Assembly (NCBI GenBank): GCA_016793265.1
Contig: JAEUHT010000300.1
Coordinates: 1-64,000, forward strand
Direction: 5' to 3'
Source of the DNA: Planctomycetota bacterium
Lineage (GTDB): Bacteria; Planctomycetota; UBA1135; UBA2386
DNA: 64,000 nt
Positions 44,814 through 53,122 of this stretch are shown in pieces. Position 1 is the first letter of the stretch. Each line of letters begins with the position of its first letter. The translations under genes and the position numbers were made by a program. The notes under the pieces were generated by a model. The model made no database searches. It saw only the letters and a list, made by a program, of their open reading frames with translations, and was not told the DNA's origin.

Positions 44814-46145
44814 GTGGCAATTCCTCGCGTCACCATCATCGGCCGCCCGAACGTCGGCAAGTCGAGCCTCTTCAACCGGCTCGTCGGTCGACGCGTGTCG
44901 ATCGTCGAACCCACCGCCGGCGTCACCCGCGACCGCGTCAGCGTGGCGGTGCGCTACGCCGAGCGGCAGTTCGAGGTGGTCGATACCGGCGGCCTCGGCC
45001 TCGTCGACGAGGCGCTGCTGAAGGACCACGTCGAGGCGCAGATCCAGTACGCGCTGGAACTCGCCGACGTGATCATCTTCGTCGTCGACGGCAAGGATGG
45101 TCGCGTGCCGGGCGACGACCTCGTGGCGCAGCGCCTGCGTACGCTCGGCAAGCCGATGCTGCTCGTCGCCAACAAGGTCGAGTCGTTCCTCGACGAGGTC
45201 GGCATCGCCGAGTGGATGCGCTTCGGCTTCGGCGAACCGCTGCCGGTCAGCGCCAAGGAGGGTTTTGGCATCTCGGTGCTGCTGGACCAGATCGTCGGCA
45301 TGCTGCCGCCCAAGACCGAGGCGGAGGACGCGACCGAAGGCGACGTGCTGCGGTTCGCCGTGGTCGGCAAGCGCAACTCCGGCAAGTCGACGATCATCAA
45401 CCGTTTCGCCGGCGAGGACCGCGTCATCGTCTCCGAGCTGCCGGGCACCACGCGCGACGCGGTCGACGTCGTCTTCGAGTTCGGCGGCAAGAAGCTGTTG
45501 GCGATCGACACCGCCGGCGTGCGCAAGAAGAAGAGCCTCGAACACGCCATCGAGCTGTTTGCCCACGCGCGCAGCAACGACAGCATCCGGCGCTCGAACG
45601 TCGTCGTGCACATGTTCGACGTGCGCGAGCCGATCAGCCAGGTCGACAAGAGCCTCGCCGCCTACAGCGTCGAGCAGCACAAGCCGGTCGTATTGGTCGG
45701 CAACAAGATCGACCTGGCGCCGGAGCTCGACCTCAAGAAGTGGGACGCCTACATCAAGCAGCAGCTACCGGGCCTCGACCACGCGCCGGTCGTGTTCTTG
45801 TCGGCGCAGGACGGCACCAACGTCGAAGGGCTGCTGGAGCTCTTGTTCGAGCTGCGGGAGCAGACGCGCATCCAGGTGCCGACCGCCAAGCTCAACGCCG
45901 TGCTGCAGGAGGCGCGCGACCGGCTGCTGCCGTCGTCGGGCGGGCACTTCCCGAAGCTGTTCTACGGCACCCAGATCGGCACCGAGCCGCTGGCGATGAT
46001 GGTGTTCGTCAACGAGCCGCGGTTGTTCCGGGGCCAATACGAGCGCTACCTCGCGCAGGTGCTGCGCAACGCCTTCGGATGCCCCGAAGTGCCGATCAAG
46101 TTCGTCTTCCGCCGCCGCGACAAGATCGTGCTCGACGATCGTTGA
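44814..46145 (+). CDS. der: ribosome-assembly GTPase Der (EngA)
   Basis: 443 residues, the normal length, with two GTPase domains and a C-terminal KH-like domain. Domain 1: GRPNVGKSSLF (10-20), TAGVTRD, DTGGLG, and NKVE where NKxD is usual. Domain 2: GKRNSGKSTII (variant of GRPNVGKST), ELPGTTRD, DTAGVRKK and GNKIDL. C-terminus: RGQYERYLAQVLRNAFGCP then IKFVFRRRDK. Der is needed for late 50S assembly. The GTG at 44814 gives the standard eight-residue lead-in; GTG at 44799 lies partly in the -10. Its final codons run into a 16-bp tandem repeat. Confidence 0.94.
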   Translation: MAIPRVTIIGRPNVGKSSLFNRLVGRRVSIVEPTAGVTRDRVSVAVRYAERQFEVVDTGGLGLVDEALLKDHVEAQIQYALELADVIIFVVDGKDGRVPGDDLVAQRLRTLGKPMLLVANKVESFLDEVGIAEWMRFGFGEPLPVSAKEGFGISVLLDQIVGMLPPKTEAEDATEGDVLRFAVVGKRNSGKSTIINRFAGEDRVIVSELPGTTRDAVDVVFEFGGKKLLAIDTAGVRKKKSLEHAIELFAHARSNDSIRRSNVVVHMFDVREPISQVDKSLAAYSVEQHKPVVLVGNKIDLAPELDLKKWDAYIKQQLPGLDHAPVVFLSAQDGTNVEGLLELLFELREQTRIQVPTAKLNAVLQEARDRLLPSSGGHFPKLFYGTQIGTEPLAMMVFVNEPRLFRGQYERYLAQVLRNAFGCPEVPIKFVFRRRDKIVLDDR

Positions 46146-46204
46146 GTCGGCTGGGCGTTGAGTCGGCTGGGCGTTGAGTCGGCTGGGCGCTGAGTCGGTG
46201 GGGC
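46141..46204 (+). repeat. 16-bp tandem repeat at the der stop codon
   Basis: Three exact units GTTGAGTCGGCTGGGC at 46141-46156, 46157-46172 and 46173-46188, and a fourth diverged unit GCTGAGTCGGTGGGGC (46189-46204). The first unit contains the last base pair positions of the final codon and the TGA of der. Confidence 0.92.
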
Positions 46205-46342
46205 GGGGCCAGGGGTCGCCCGGGCAGTCGCCCGCTGCCTTCCATCGGCGCACCGAATCGAGACTGAGCGGCCGGCGCCATCGCACCGGCCGCACGCGCG
46301 CAGCCACGTGAATCCTTGTCGCGTCGGTGGAATCGGCCCCAG

Positions 46343-46369
46343 TTCAGGGCTACATAGCGGTGTTATAGT
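46343..46369 (+). promoter_or_regulatory. putative promoter of the radical SAM gene
   Basis: TTCAGG (46343-46348), a 15-bp spacer and TATAGT (46364-46369), 36 nt before the ATG at 46406. The -10 is good; the spacer is short. Confidence 0.42.
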
Positions 46370-46405
46370 CCTTCGCCTCCAGCTCGCCTCGCACCGCTCG
46401 TCCGC

Positions 46406-47974
46406 ATGAAGGTCACGCTCATCCATCCGCCGGTCTACATCAACAAGAACGGCCTGACCGCCTTGCGGCCGAGTCTGCCGCTCGGGCTCGCCTACATCGC
46501 GGCGGTGTTGCGCGACGACAAGCACGAGCTGCACGTCATCGACGCGCTCGGGGCGGCACCCGAGCAGATGCAGCCGGATGGCGACATCTGGCGCCTCGGC
46601 CTCACGCCGGAGCAGATCGTCGCGGCGATTCCGTCGGGCACCCAGGCCATCGGCATCACTTCGATGTGGAGCTACAGCTGGCCGATCGTGCGCGAGCTGA
46701 TCCAGAAGGTGAAGGCCGCGTTCCCGAAGGTGCCGATCGTGTGCGGCGGCGAGCACTTCACGGCCGTGCCCGACCTGTCGATGGAGCAGGCGCCGATCGA
46801 CTTCCTGGTGCTCGGCGAAGGTGAAGAGACCGCGGTGGCGCTGTTCCGCGCGCTCGAACTCGGCCTCGACCACACCGTGATCCCGGGCATCGTGTTCCGC
46901 ACCGCCGACGGCAAATGGCAGACGAACCCGCGCCGCGATCGCATCAAGAACGTCGACGAGCTGCCGTGGCCGGCCTGGGAGTACTTCGACGTCGAGGCCT
47001 ACTCGAGCAATCGCCTCGTCAGCGGCATCTACTACGGCAAGACGGTGCCGATCCTGGCGACGCGGGGCTGTCCGTACCAGTGCACCTACTGCAGCTCGCC
47101 CAACATGTGGACGACGCGCTGGTACGCGCGCACGCCGAAGGACGTGCTCGACGAGATCGAGAGCTACGTCAAGCGCTATGGCGCCTCGAACTTCCCCTTC
47201 CAAGACCTCACCGCCATCCTCAAGCGCGAGTGGGTGGTCGAGTTCTGCCAGGAGGTCGAGCAGCGCGGCCTGAAGATCACCTGGCAGCTGCCGGCCGGCA
47301 CGCGCAGCGAGATCATCGACGAAGAGGTCGCCGGCCTGCTCGTGCGCAGCGGCTGCCGTTCGCTGAACTTCGCGCCCGAATCGGGCAGCGAACGTACGCG
47401 CAAGCACATGAAGAAGATGCTGACCGACGAGAAGCTGTTCCGCGCGGTGCGGGCGTCGGTCAAGGCGGGCCTCAACGTCGGCGCCTTCTTCGTGCTGGCC
47501 TATCCAACCGATGAGAAGGAGGACCTCGAGGCGTCGGTGCGGCTCGCCGCCAAGCTCGGCAAGGCCGGCGTCGACGACGTCTCGGCCGGCTTCTTCTTCC
47601 CGCTGCCGAACACCGAGATCACGCGCCAGCTCGAGAAGGAGGGCAAGATCAAGTACGACGACGCGTTCCTGAAGCTGCCGATCTACGTGCACAACACGTA
47701 CCTCAGCGAGGATCGCAAGTTCAACGAGCACTTCACGGCCAAGGAGCTCACGAAGTGGAAGTACCGCGTCGTGCGCGCCTTCTACACGCGCAGCCTGTTG
47801 CTGCGGCCGTGGCGCGGCCTGCGCATCCTGTGGAACACGCTGCGCGGCAAGGAGACCTCGAAGATGGAGTCGTTCGTGCAGGAGACGCTGCGCAAGCTGC
47901 GGCTGCGCAAGCGGGCGCCGGCGGCGCCGGTGCGGCCGGCGGCGAACGACGGACGGGTCCCCGCGAAGGGCTGA
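46406..47974 (+). CDS. B12-binding radical SAM enzyme
   Basis: 522 residues. N-terminal cobalamin-binding fold (about 1-155; MKVTLIHPPVY, SLPLGLAYIAAVLRD, GTQAIGITSMW, IVCGGEHFTAVP). Radical SAM domain (about 210-430) with GCPYQCTYCSSPNMW (Cys222, Cys226, Cys229 for the 4Fe-4S cluster), NFPFQDLTAILKREW and GSERTRKHMKKM. The C-terminal 100 residues are basic with a hydrophobic patch. This family includes enzymes that modify lipids, cofactors and peptides; the substrate is not evident. Convergent with a glycosyltransferase (3-bp gap), which hints at an envelope role without proving it. Confidence 0.92.
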   Translation: MKVTLIHPPVYINKNGLTALRPSLPLGLAYIAAVLRDDKHELHVIDALGAAPEQMQPDGDIWRLGLTPEQIVAAIPSGTQAIGITSMWSYSWPIVRELIQKVKAAFPKVPIVCGGEHFTAVPDLSMEQAPIDFLVLGEGEETAVALFRALELGLDHTVIPGIVFRTADGKWQTNPRRDRIKNVDELPWPAWEYFDVEAYSSNRLVSGIYYGKTVPILATRGCPYQCTYCSSPNMWTTRWYARTPKDVLDEIESYVKRYGASNFPFQDLTAILKREWVVEFCQEVEQRGLKITWQLPAGTRSEIIDEEVAGLLVRSGCRSLNFAPESGSERTRKHMKKMLTDEKLFRAVRASVKAGLNVGAFFVLAYPTDEKEDLEASVRLAAKLGKAGVDDVSAGFFFPLPNTEITRQLEKEGKIKYDDAFLKLPIYVHNTYLSEDRKFNEHFTAKELTKWKYRVVRAFYTRSLLLRPWRGLRILWNTLRGKETSKMESFVQETLRKLRLRKRAPAAPVRPAANDGRVPAKG

Positions 47975-47977
47975 GCC

Positions 47978-49156
47978 TCAGCCGCGCCTCTGCGCGAGCA
48001 GCTCGGTGATGCGTTCGAGCTGATGCGCCGCGACGGCGTCGGCGTCGAGGTGTTGCCTGGCCCAGGCGTGGGCGCTGCGACCGGCGGTGCCGGCGGTCGC
48101 AGGGTCGCAGAGCAGCCGCAGGCATTGCTGCGCCAGCTCCGGAGCCGTCTCGGCGAGGCGGCAGGCGAGCGGCGGGGCCTCGTTGCCGCGGGCCCCCAGG
48201 CGGTTGGTCACGACCGGCACACCGTGCGCCAAGGCGACGAGGTTCTTCATGCGCACGCCGTCGCCGGAGTAGACCGGCGACAGTACGAAACGAACGCTCG
48301 CCAGCAGGGCGTGCAGATCGGGCACGAAGCCGACCACCTCGACACCCGGCAGTTCGCCGAGCGCGCGCACACGTTCGCTGTGGGCGCCGGCCAATCGCAG
48401 CACGAAGTCCGGCTGCTGCCGACGCACCAGCGGCACCACTTCGTGCGCGAGCCGGGCCGCTGCTTCGGGATTTGGCGCGTGCTGGTAATCGCCGAGGAAC
48501 AGGGCGCGCCCCGGCGCCAGCTCCGGGTGCACGGGTTCGGCGGGCACGACGACGGTCGGCGGTCGCACCAGCACCGGGCGCGCGAGCTGGCTCGACAGGC
48601 TGGAGGCATCTTCCGCGGTCAACGCCTGCAGCACGTCGGCCTGGCTGTAGAAGCGTTGCACGTAGCGGCGCCACAACCGGCGGTCGCGCGCGTCCCCGAG
48701 GCGGCCGAGCCCGGTATGAGTGTTCGCTGGGCAGCCCGCTTCGTGGTCCGTGAACACCGTCGGCACACCGCGCAGGGCCGGCAGGTACTGCGCCATCTGC
48801 GCCATCTCGACCAGGGCAGCGTCGGGGCGCCATTCGGTGACGGCCTGACGGACGAGCACCTCGAGGCGGCGGCTCGCGTGTTTGGCGGCGACCAGCGGGG
48901 AGCGACGCCAGCGCCAGAGCATGCGCACGCGGTCGCTCGGCCGCGCGACCCCATCTGGGCGATCCTCCCGCGCGGCGAGTCCGAGCCAAGCCCAGGGCAC
49001 GGCGGGGGCGGCGGGCTGTCCCGCGTGCAGGGTCAGGCTGACGAGGCCCAGTTCCGCGCGGCGCGCCAGGCCGTCGACCAGGCTCGCCAAGTACGCCCCG
49101 CCGCCATGAGCCGCGGAGCGGCACGGCGGGAACGGCGTCACGAGCAACAGGCGCAT
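47978..49156 (-). CDS. GT4-like glycosyltransferase
   Basis: 392 residues, GT-B fold. LLLVTPFPPCRSAAHGGGAY is the N-terminal glycine loop; ALFLGDYQHAPNPEAAARLA, VEVVGFVPDLHALLASVRFV, LSPVYSGDGVRMKNLVALAH and GVPVVTNRLGARG are the GT4 C-terminal signature blocks of PEP-CTERM/exopolysaccharide-type sugar transferases. It should add a sugar to a lipid- or polysaccharide-linked acceptor at the inner membrane. A start at 49156 opens directly with the conserved strand. The 220-bp divergent region to the next gene contains a TTGACA at 49173-49178 on the opposite strand. Confidence 0.86.
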   Translation of the reverse strand: MRLLLVTPFPPCRSAAHGGGAYLASLVDGLARRAELGLVSLTLHAGQPAAPAVPWAWLGLAAREDRPDGVARPSDRVRMLWRWRRSPLVAAKHASRRLEVLVRQAVTEWRPDAALVEMAQMAQYLPALRGVPTVFTDHEAGCPANTHTGLGRLGDARDRRLWRRYVQRFYSQADVLQALTAEDASSLSSQLARPVLVRPPTVVVPAEPVHPELAPGRALFLGDYQHAPNPEAAARLAHEVVPLVRRQQPDFVLRLAGAHSERVRALGELPGVEVVGFVPDLHALLASVRFVLSPVYSGDGVRMKNLVALAHGVPVVTNRLGARGNEAPPLACRLAETAPELAQQCLRLLCDPATAGTAGRSAHAWARQHLDADAVAAHQLERITELLAQRRG

Positions 49157-49308
49157 GGGCCTAGTAGATTACTTGACAAAGGGTTGTGGGGTCCACGGGA
49201 TGCGGGTCGAGGGCCAAGGAAGTGGCAGAGAACGGCTGCCAGCCAGGGCGGGGGCGTGCGGTGGCTATCAGGGGGCGGCCAACGACGCGTGAGGAGGCGC
49301 ACAGGCAG

Positions 49309-49337
49309 TGGCAGTGCCCTCCGTCTTTTGACATAAT
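49309..49337 (+). promoter_or_regulatory. putative promoter of the HEAT-repeat gene
   Basis: TGGCAG (49309-49314), a 17-bp spacer and CATAAT (49332-49337), 41 nt before the ATG at 49379. Confidence 0.45.
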
Positions 49338-49378
49338 CCGCGCCACCTACTGAGGGCCTGTCGGGCTGCCTTGCAAGG

Positions 49379-51007
49379 ATGGCGGTTCGACGTAACCGAG
49401 CCGATCGTATGAACGACACCGTCAAGACCATCGTAGGCTTGCTGGAGACTGGCAAGCCCGAGCTGCAAGTTGCGGCTGCGCAGATCCTTGGCGAGTTGCG
49501 CGCGAAGGAGCCCGCGGTCGCCAGGTGCCTTGGTGCCGGTTTGCGCCGGTCCAATGTGCTCGGGCGCTTCTGTCTGGAGGCATTGGCCAAGATCGCCACG
49601 CCGGACGCTTTGCAGATCATTGCCCAGGCGACCGTCGAGAACGAATCGCTCGCCGACCACGCCGCACACCTGCTCACGGAGGTTGGAGCATCAGCCCATG
49701 GGGTGCTCGCAGCGATCTACCCCCAAGCGATTGGTGACCAGCGCCAACGCATTCTCGGCATCCTCGCCCGCAGCATCAGCAAGGACTCGGTATCCGTACT
49801 CCAGCACGCGCTGTTGGCGCCGGAGACTGCCGAGTTGGCGGCGCGCCTGCTGGGGGATGCTGCCGGGCGGTTCCCGCCAGCGTTGCAGAAGCCCTTTCGC
49901 GAAGGCCTGACCAAGCACCTGGAGTCGCCGCTGCCGGAGCTGACCGTGGTCAAGATCCTCGAGACGCTCGCCCGCGTCGATGCCGAGGGCAGCCGCAGCA
50001 CCTTGCTCGCGTTCACCGACGCCCAGAAGGCGCCAGCGGTGCGTTCGGCTGCGTTCCGCGGGCTGCGGCGCAGCAAGCTGACGGCGGCGCAGGTGCGTGC
50101 GTGCCTCGAAGTGCTCGAAGACCAGAAGCAGAAGGACGTGCAGGACGCCGTTCGCGACCTGCTGGTCGAGCTCCCGGAGCTGCCGGAGGGCCTGCTGCCG
50201 GTGCTCAAGCGCTTGCTCGTGGCGCGCGCAGCCGAGCAGAGGCTGTTCGCCCTGCGCATGCTGCGGACGGCCGGTGGCGCCGAGATGGCCAAGGTGGCGG
50301 TGAAGCTGCTCGATCACGATGACGATCGCTTCCGCGCCGCCGCTGCCGAAGCCCTGGCCAACAACAAGCAGGCTGCCGAGCCGCTGCTCAAGGTGTTGCT
50401 GACCAGCAAGAACCTGCAGCTCGTCGACATGGCTGGCAGCATCCTGCTGCGGCTGGCGCCAGCGCTGCCGCCGAAGTTCGCACGTGCTGCGGCGGAGAAG
50501 GCCGTCAAGCTGGTTGGTGGCAACACCAAAGTCGCCGACCTGCTGATCGAGATCGCGCTCGCTGCCGTTGGTGCCAAACTCGTCGGCTTCTTCGTCGAAC
50601 GCGCCGTGCGTTTGCGCCGCGCGCATCAGGAAGCGCAGGCGCTGCACCTGCTGGCGCGTCTGGCCGCGTCGCCGCACGGCGACCACGAAGTGCACTACCA
50701 GATCGCGCTGACCAAGCTGCTGCTCGACATGGCGCGACCCGAGGGCGAGGCAGGTGCCGAGGCGCCGGGCAACTCGACCATGGGCTTCTTCGCCGTGCTG
50801 GCGCGCAACGGCTTCCCGCTGTTCGATCGCCTGCGCAAGGAGAACGCGGTCACGCCGGAGGCCATGCTGCGCATCGCCACCCACTTCACCGCTGCCGTCG
50901 GGCCCGAACGGCGCCTCGGCACCGACCTGCTGCAGCACTTGGCGATGCGTACCAAGGGGCGCGCCGGCGATGAGGCCCGCGTCGTGCTGCGCGCCGTCGG
51001 GGGCTGA
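49379..51007 (+). CDS. HEAT-repeat protein of unknown function
   Basis: 542 residues, cytoplasmic, almost all alpha-helical. Repeated helical pairs such as IVGLLETGKPELQVAAAQIL, GAEMAKVAVKLLDHDDDRFR and AAEALANNKQAAEPLLKVLL identify at least eight to ten HEAT/armadillo-like units, a scaffold for protein binding. No enzyme domain is seen. ATG 49379 is used; ATG 49409 (MNDTVKTIVGLLE) gives a start closer to the first repeat and may be the true one. It converges on psd, with a hairpin (51106-51121) in the 128-bp gap. Confidence 0.8.
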   Translation: MAVRRNRADRMNDTVKTIVGLLETGKPELQVAAAQILGELRAKEPAVARCLGAGLRRSNVLGRFCLEALAKIATPDALQIIAQATVENESLADHAAHLLTEVGASAHGVLAAIYPQAIGDQRQRILGILARSISKDSVSVLQHALLAPETAELAARLLGDAAGRFPPALQKPFREGLTKHLESPLPELTVVKILETLARVDAEGSRSTLLAFTDAQKAPAVRSAAFRGLRRSKLTAAQVRACLEVLEDQKQKDVQDAVRDLLVELPELPEGLLPVLKRLLVARAAEQRLFALRMLRTAGGAEMAKVAVKLLDHDDDRFRAAAAEALANNKQAAEPLLKVLLTSKNLQLVDMAGSILLRLAPALPPKFARAAAEKAVKLVGGNTKVADLLIEIALAAVGAKLVGFFVERAVRLRRAHQEAQALHLLARLAASPHGDHEVHYQIALTKLLLDMARPEGEAGAEAPGNSTMGFFAVLARNGFPLFDRLRKENAVTPEAMLRIATHFTAAVGPERRLGTDLLQHLAMRTKGRAGDEARVVLRAVGG

Positions 51008-51105
51008 AACGGGACTGATGGCTTGCGTGGTGCAATGGAGCCGGCCACCTGGGGTGGCGGCCCGCCGCTGCGTTTCGTCGCGTCTCTTGGCGGCTACCTA
51101 GCTCC

Positions 51106-51121
51106 CCGCAACCACTTGCGG
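51106..51121. terminator. hairpin between convergent genes
   Basis: CCGCAA, loop CCAC, TTGCGG: a perfect 6-bp stem midway between the HEAT-repeat gene and psd. No T tract on either side, so only a weak candidate for a bidirectional terminator. Confidence 0.35.
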
Positions 51122-51135
51122 AAGGGCGGTGCCAA

Positions 51136-51921
51136 TCAGGCCATCACTCCTGAGGCCGCCTGGCCCATACGCACCCGCTGTCCCGGGGGCAGGTCGAGAA
51201 ACGTCGCCGCGCCTGGGCCGACGATGGCCACGACCGTCGAGCCGAAGCCGAACTGGCCGAGCTCCTCACCTGGCGACACCGGGCCGCCGGGTTTCGTGAC
51301 GAGGGTGCCGCCGACGTTGTAGGCGCCGACCATCACCAGGGCCGCGGGCTGGCCGGTCCGCAAGCGGCAGTGGAACACGTGGCGGCTGTTGCGTGCGAAC
51401 AGGCGGTCGATGCAGCGCACGGCCGGTGGGTTGACCGGGAACAGGGTGCCCGGCAGCGGCACGACGGCCTCGACCTGCCCGGCGAACGCGCTGTGCACCC
51501 GGTGGTAGTCGCCTGGCGCCAGGTAGATCGTGGCCTGGCTGCCGCCTTCGAGGGCCGCGGCGAGGGCGCGGTCGCCGAGCAGGTCGGCGAGCTCGTAGTC
51601 GTTGCCCTTGATCTGGCTGATGCGGCCACCGCGCACGGGCCCCGTGGTGACGATGCGGCCATCACACGGCCAGACCAGTGCCGTCGAGGCGATCGGTCGG
51701 GCTCCGGGCCGCAAGGCACGGCGGAAGAACGCCTGCAGCGAACGGAACTCGCTTGGTGGTGCCGCGGCTTCCTCGAGCGTGGCGCCGTAGCGGCGGGCAA
51801 ACCAGCCGAACAAGCGCGGGCGCAGTCGTTCGGGCAGCGGCAGGCTGCACATGAAGCCGGTCAGGCGCGACAGCAGCACCTTCGGCAGGGCGGTCAGGAG
51901 CAGGCGTCGTACAGCGCTCAT
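51136..51921 (-). CDS. psd: phosphatidylserine decarboxylase proenzyme
   Basis: 261 residues. PSD makes phosphatidylethanolamine and self-cleaves to create a pyruvoyl cofactor. WPCDGRI (Asp87), YLAPGDYHRVHS (His140/His143) and GQFGFGSTVV (cleavage at Gly227-Ser228) are the catalytic and processing motifs; the GST form replaces the LGST of E. coli. SRLTGFMCSLPLPERLRP is the membrane-associated start. ATG 51921 is used; the longer frame is unconserved. It diverges from a LysM lipoprotein by 127 bp. Confidence 0.93.
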   Translation of the reverse strand: MSAVRRLLLTALPKVLLSRLTGFMCSLPLPERLRPRLFGWFARRYGATLEEAAAPPSEFRSLQAFFRRALRPGARPIASTALVWPCDGRIVTTGPVRGGRISQIKGNDYELADLLGDRALAAALEGGSQATIYLAPGDYHRVHSAFAGQVEAVVPLPGTLFPVNPPAVRCIDRLFARNSRHVFHCRLRTGQPAALVMVGAYNVGGTLVTKPGGPVSPGEELGQFGFGSTVVAIVGPGAATFLDLPPGQRVRMGQAASGVMA

Positions 51922-52048
51922 CGGTCCGCGCCAACAGTCCGCGGCAGGGGCGCTGCACGCAAGCGCCTTCGCGACTCGTGGCGCCGCGCCTACGTTGCCA
52001 TCGACGATCGTGTCGCCGCCGCCACCCTGACGTGGCAAGATGGTGCCC

Positions 52049-52558
52049 ATGCTCCTGCGCCTCTCCGTGTTGCTGTCCGGTGTGCTGGTCGCCTGCGGCC
52101 AGCCGGCGCCCTCGCGTCCCGGAGCGAACACGCTCGTGCTCGAAGTCGGCGGCGACCATGGGTCGTTGCGGCGGTCGTTGGTCGCGGCCGGAGTCGCGGT
52201 CGAGGCCTCGCACCGGCTGCGGCCCGATCCGGCGGCCGCGGCAGCTGACCCCGCCACCGGTGTTGCGGTTGGTCCGTCGGCTGCCCCGCAGGAACCGCCG
52301 CCGCGTCAGGAAGGCCCGCCCGCGCCACCGCCGACGCCAGCTCCCGAGCCGGTGGCCCCAGTGCCGCAGCCTGAGCCGGATCACTTTGTGGTCCTCCTGC
52401 AGCGCGGGCAGACGCTGATCCACCTGGCCAAGAAGCACCTCGGCAACGGCAATCGCTACCGGGAGATCATGGCCTGCAACGGCTGGAACGAGGCCGACAC
52501 GAGGCGCCTGAAGGAAGGGCAGGAAGTGAAGATCCCGCGCGCGCCGGCGGCGCGCTGA
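52049..52558 (+). CDS. LysM-domain lipoprotein
   Basis: 169 residues. Signal peptide with lipobox LVAC (Cys16), a disordered Pro/Ala/Glu-rich linker (about 60-110; QEPPPRQEGPPAPPPTPAPE) and a C-terminal LysM domain (about 115-165; VLLQRGQTLIHLAKKHLGNG, then YREIMACNGWNE, DTRRLKEGQEVKIP) that binds peptidoglycan. It should be an envelope lipoprotein reaching to the cell wall. ATG 52049 is preferred since GATGGT (52039-52044) resembles the -10 of other near-leaderless genes; ATG 52040 would lie inside it. It ends 24 bp before trmO. Confidence 0.83.
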   Translation: MLLRLSVLLSGVLVACGQPAPSRPGANTLVLEVGGDHGSLRRSLVAAGVAVEASHRLRPDPAAAAADPATGVAVGPSAAPQEPPPRQEGPPAPPPTPAPEPVAPVPQPEPDHFVVLLQRGQTLIHLAKKHLGNGNRYREIMACNGWNEADTRRLKEGQEVKIPRAPAAR

Positions 52559-52582
52559 GCGCAGCTGGAGGCCGAGTCGACC

Positions 52583-53122
52583 ATGGAAGAGGTTCTCCCG
52601 CCGCTGCGGCCGATCGGCTTCGTGCGTTGTGAACAGCGGCTGCACCACGAGGCGCCGCGGCAGAGCGGGCTCGGTCGCGGCGCCACCGGGGAGATCCTCG
52701 TTCGTCAGGGGCTGCAGAACTGCCTCGCCGACCTGGCGGGCTTCTCGCACCTCTGGGTGTTGTCGTGGTTCCACCTCGCCCGCGGTTTCCGTTCGCAGGT
52801 CGTGCCGCCGCGAGACCAGCGAAAGCGCGGCCTGTTCGCGACGCGCGCGCCGCAGCGTCCCAACCCGATCGGAATGTCGTGTGTGCAACTGCTCCGCATC
52901 GAGAAGCGGGTGCTGCACATCGCCGATCACGACCTGCTCGATGGCACGCCCGTGCTCGACCTGAAGCCGTACCTGCCGTACTGCGACAGCGTGCCCACCG
53001 CCAGCATCGGCTATGTCGCCGGGCTGCCGCCGGCAGCGCACGACCACCGGCAGTGGTGGAGCACGAAGGGGTTGCCGCCGCCGCGGGTCTATCAGGATCG
53101 CGGCGACGATCAGCTGCGGTAG
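52583..53122 (+). CDS. trmO: tRNA (adenine37-N6)-methyltransferase TrmO (TsaA-like)
   Basis: 179 residues, the usual single-domain TsaA-like barrel. LRPIGFVRCEQRLHHEAPRQ, EILVRQGLQNCLADLAGFSH, LWVLSWFHLARG, RGLFATRAPQRPNPIGMSCV and HDLLDGTPVLDLKPYLPYCD are the family blocks. It methylates N6 of t6A at position 37 of threonyl tRNAs using S-adenosylmethionine. The C-terminal extension found in some homologues is short here. Its last 13 bp overlap the 3' end of argJ on the other strand. Confidence 0.9.
   Translation: MEEVLPPLRPIGFVRCEQRLHHEAPRQSGLGRGATGEILVRQGLQNCLADLAGFSHLWVLSWFHLARGFRSQVVPPRDQRKRGLFATRAPQRPNPIGMSCVQLLRIEKRVLHIADHDLLDGTPVLDLKPYLPYCDSVPTASIGYVAGLPPAAHDHRQWWSTKGLPPPRVYQDRGDDQLR

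Noticed and set aside
46046-47731. A 561-codon minus-strand frame over the radical SAM gene
   Set aside because: No recognisable domain; the + strand has the CxxxCxxC cluster motif and a cobalamin-binding fold.
49328-49333. TTGACA as a -35 for the HEAT-repeat gene
   Set aside because: It overlaps the CATAAT -10 candidate and no -10 follows at 16-18 bp, so it is more likely chance.
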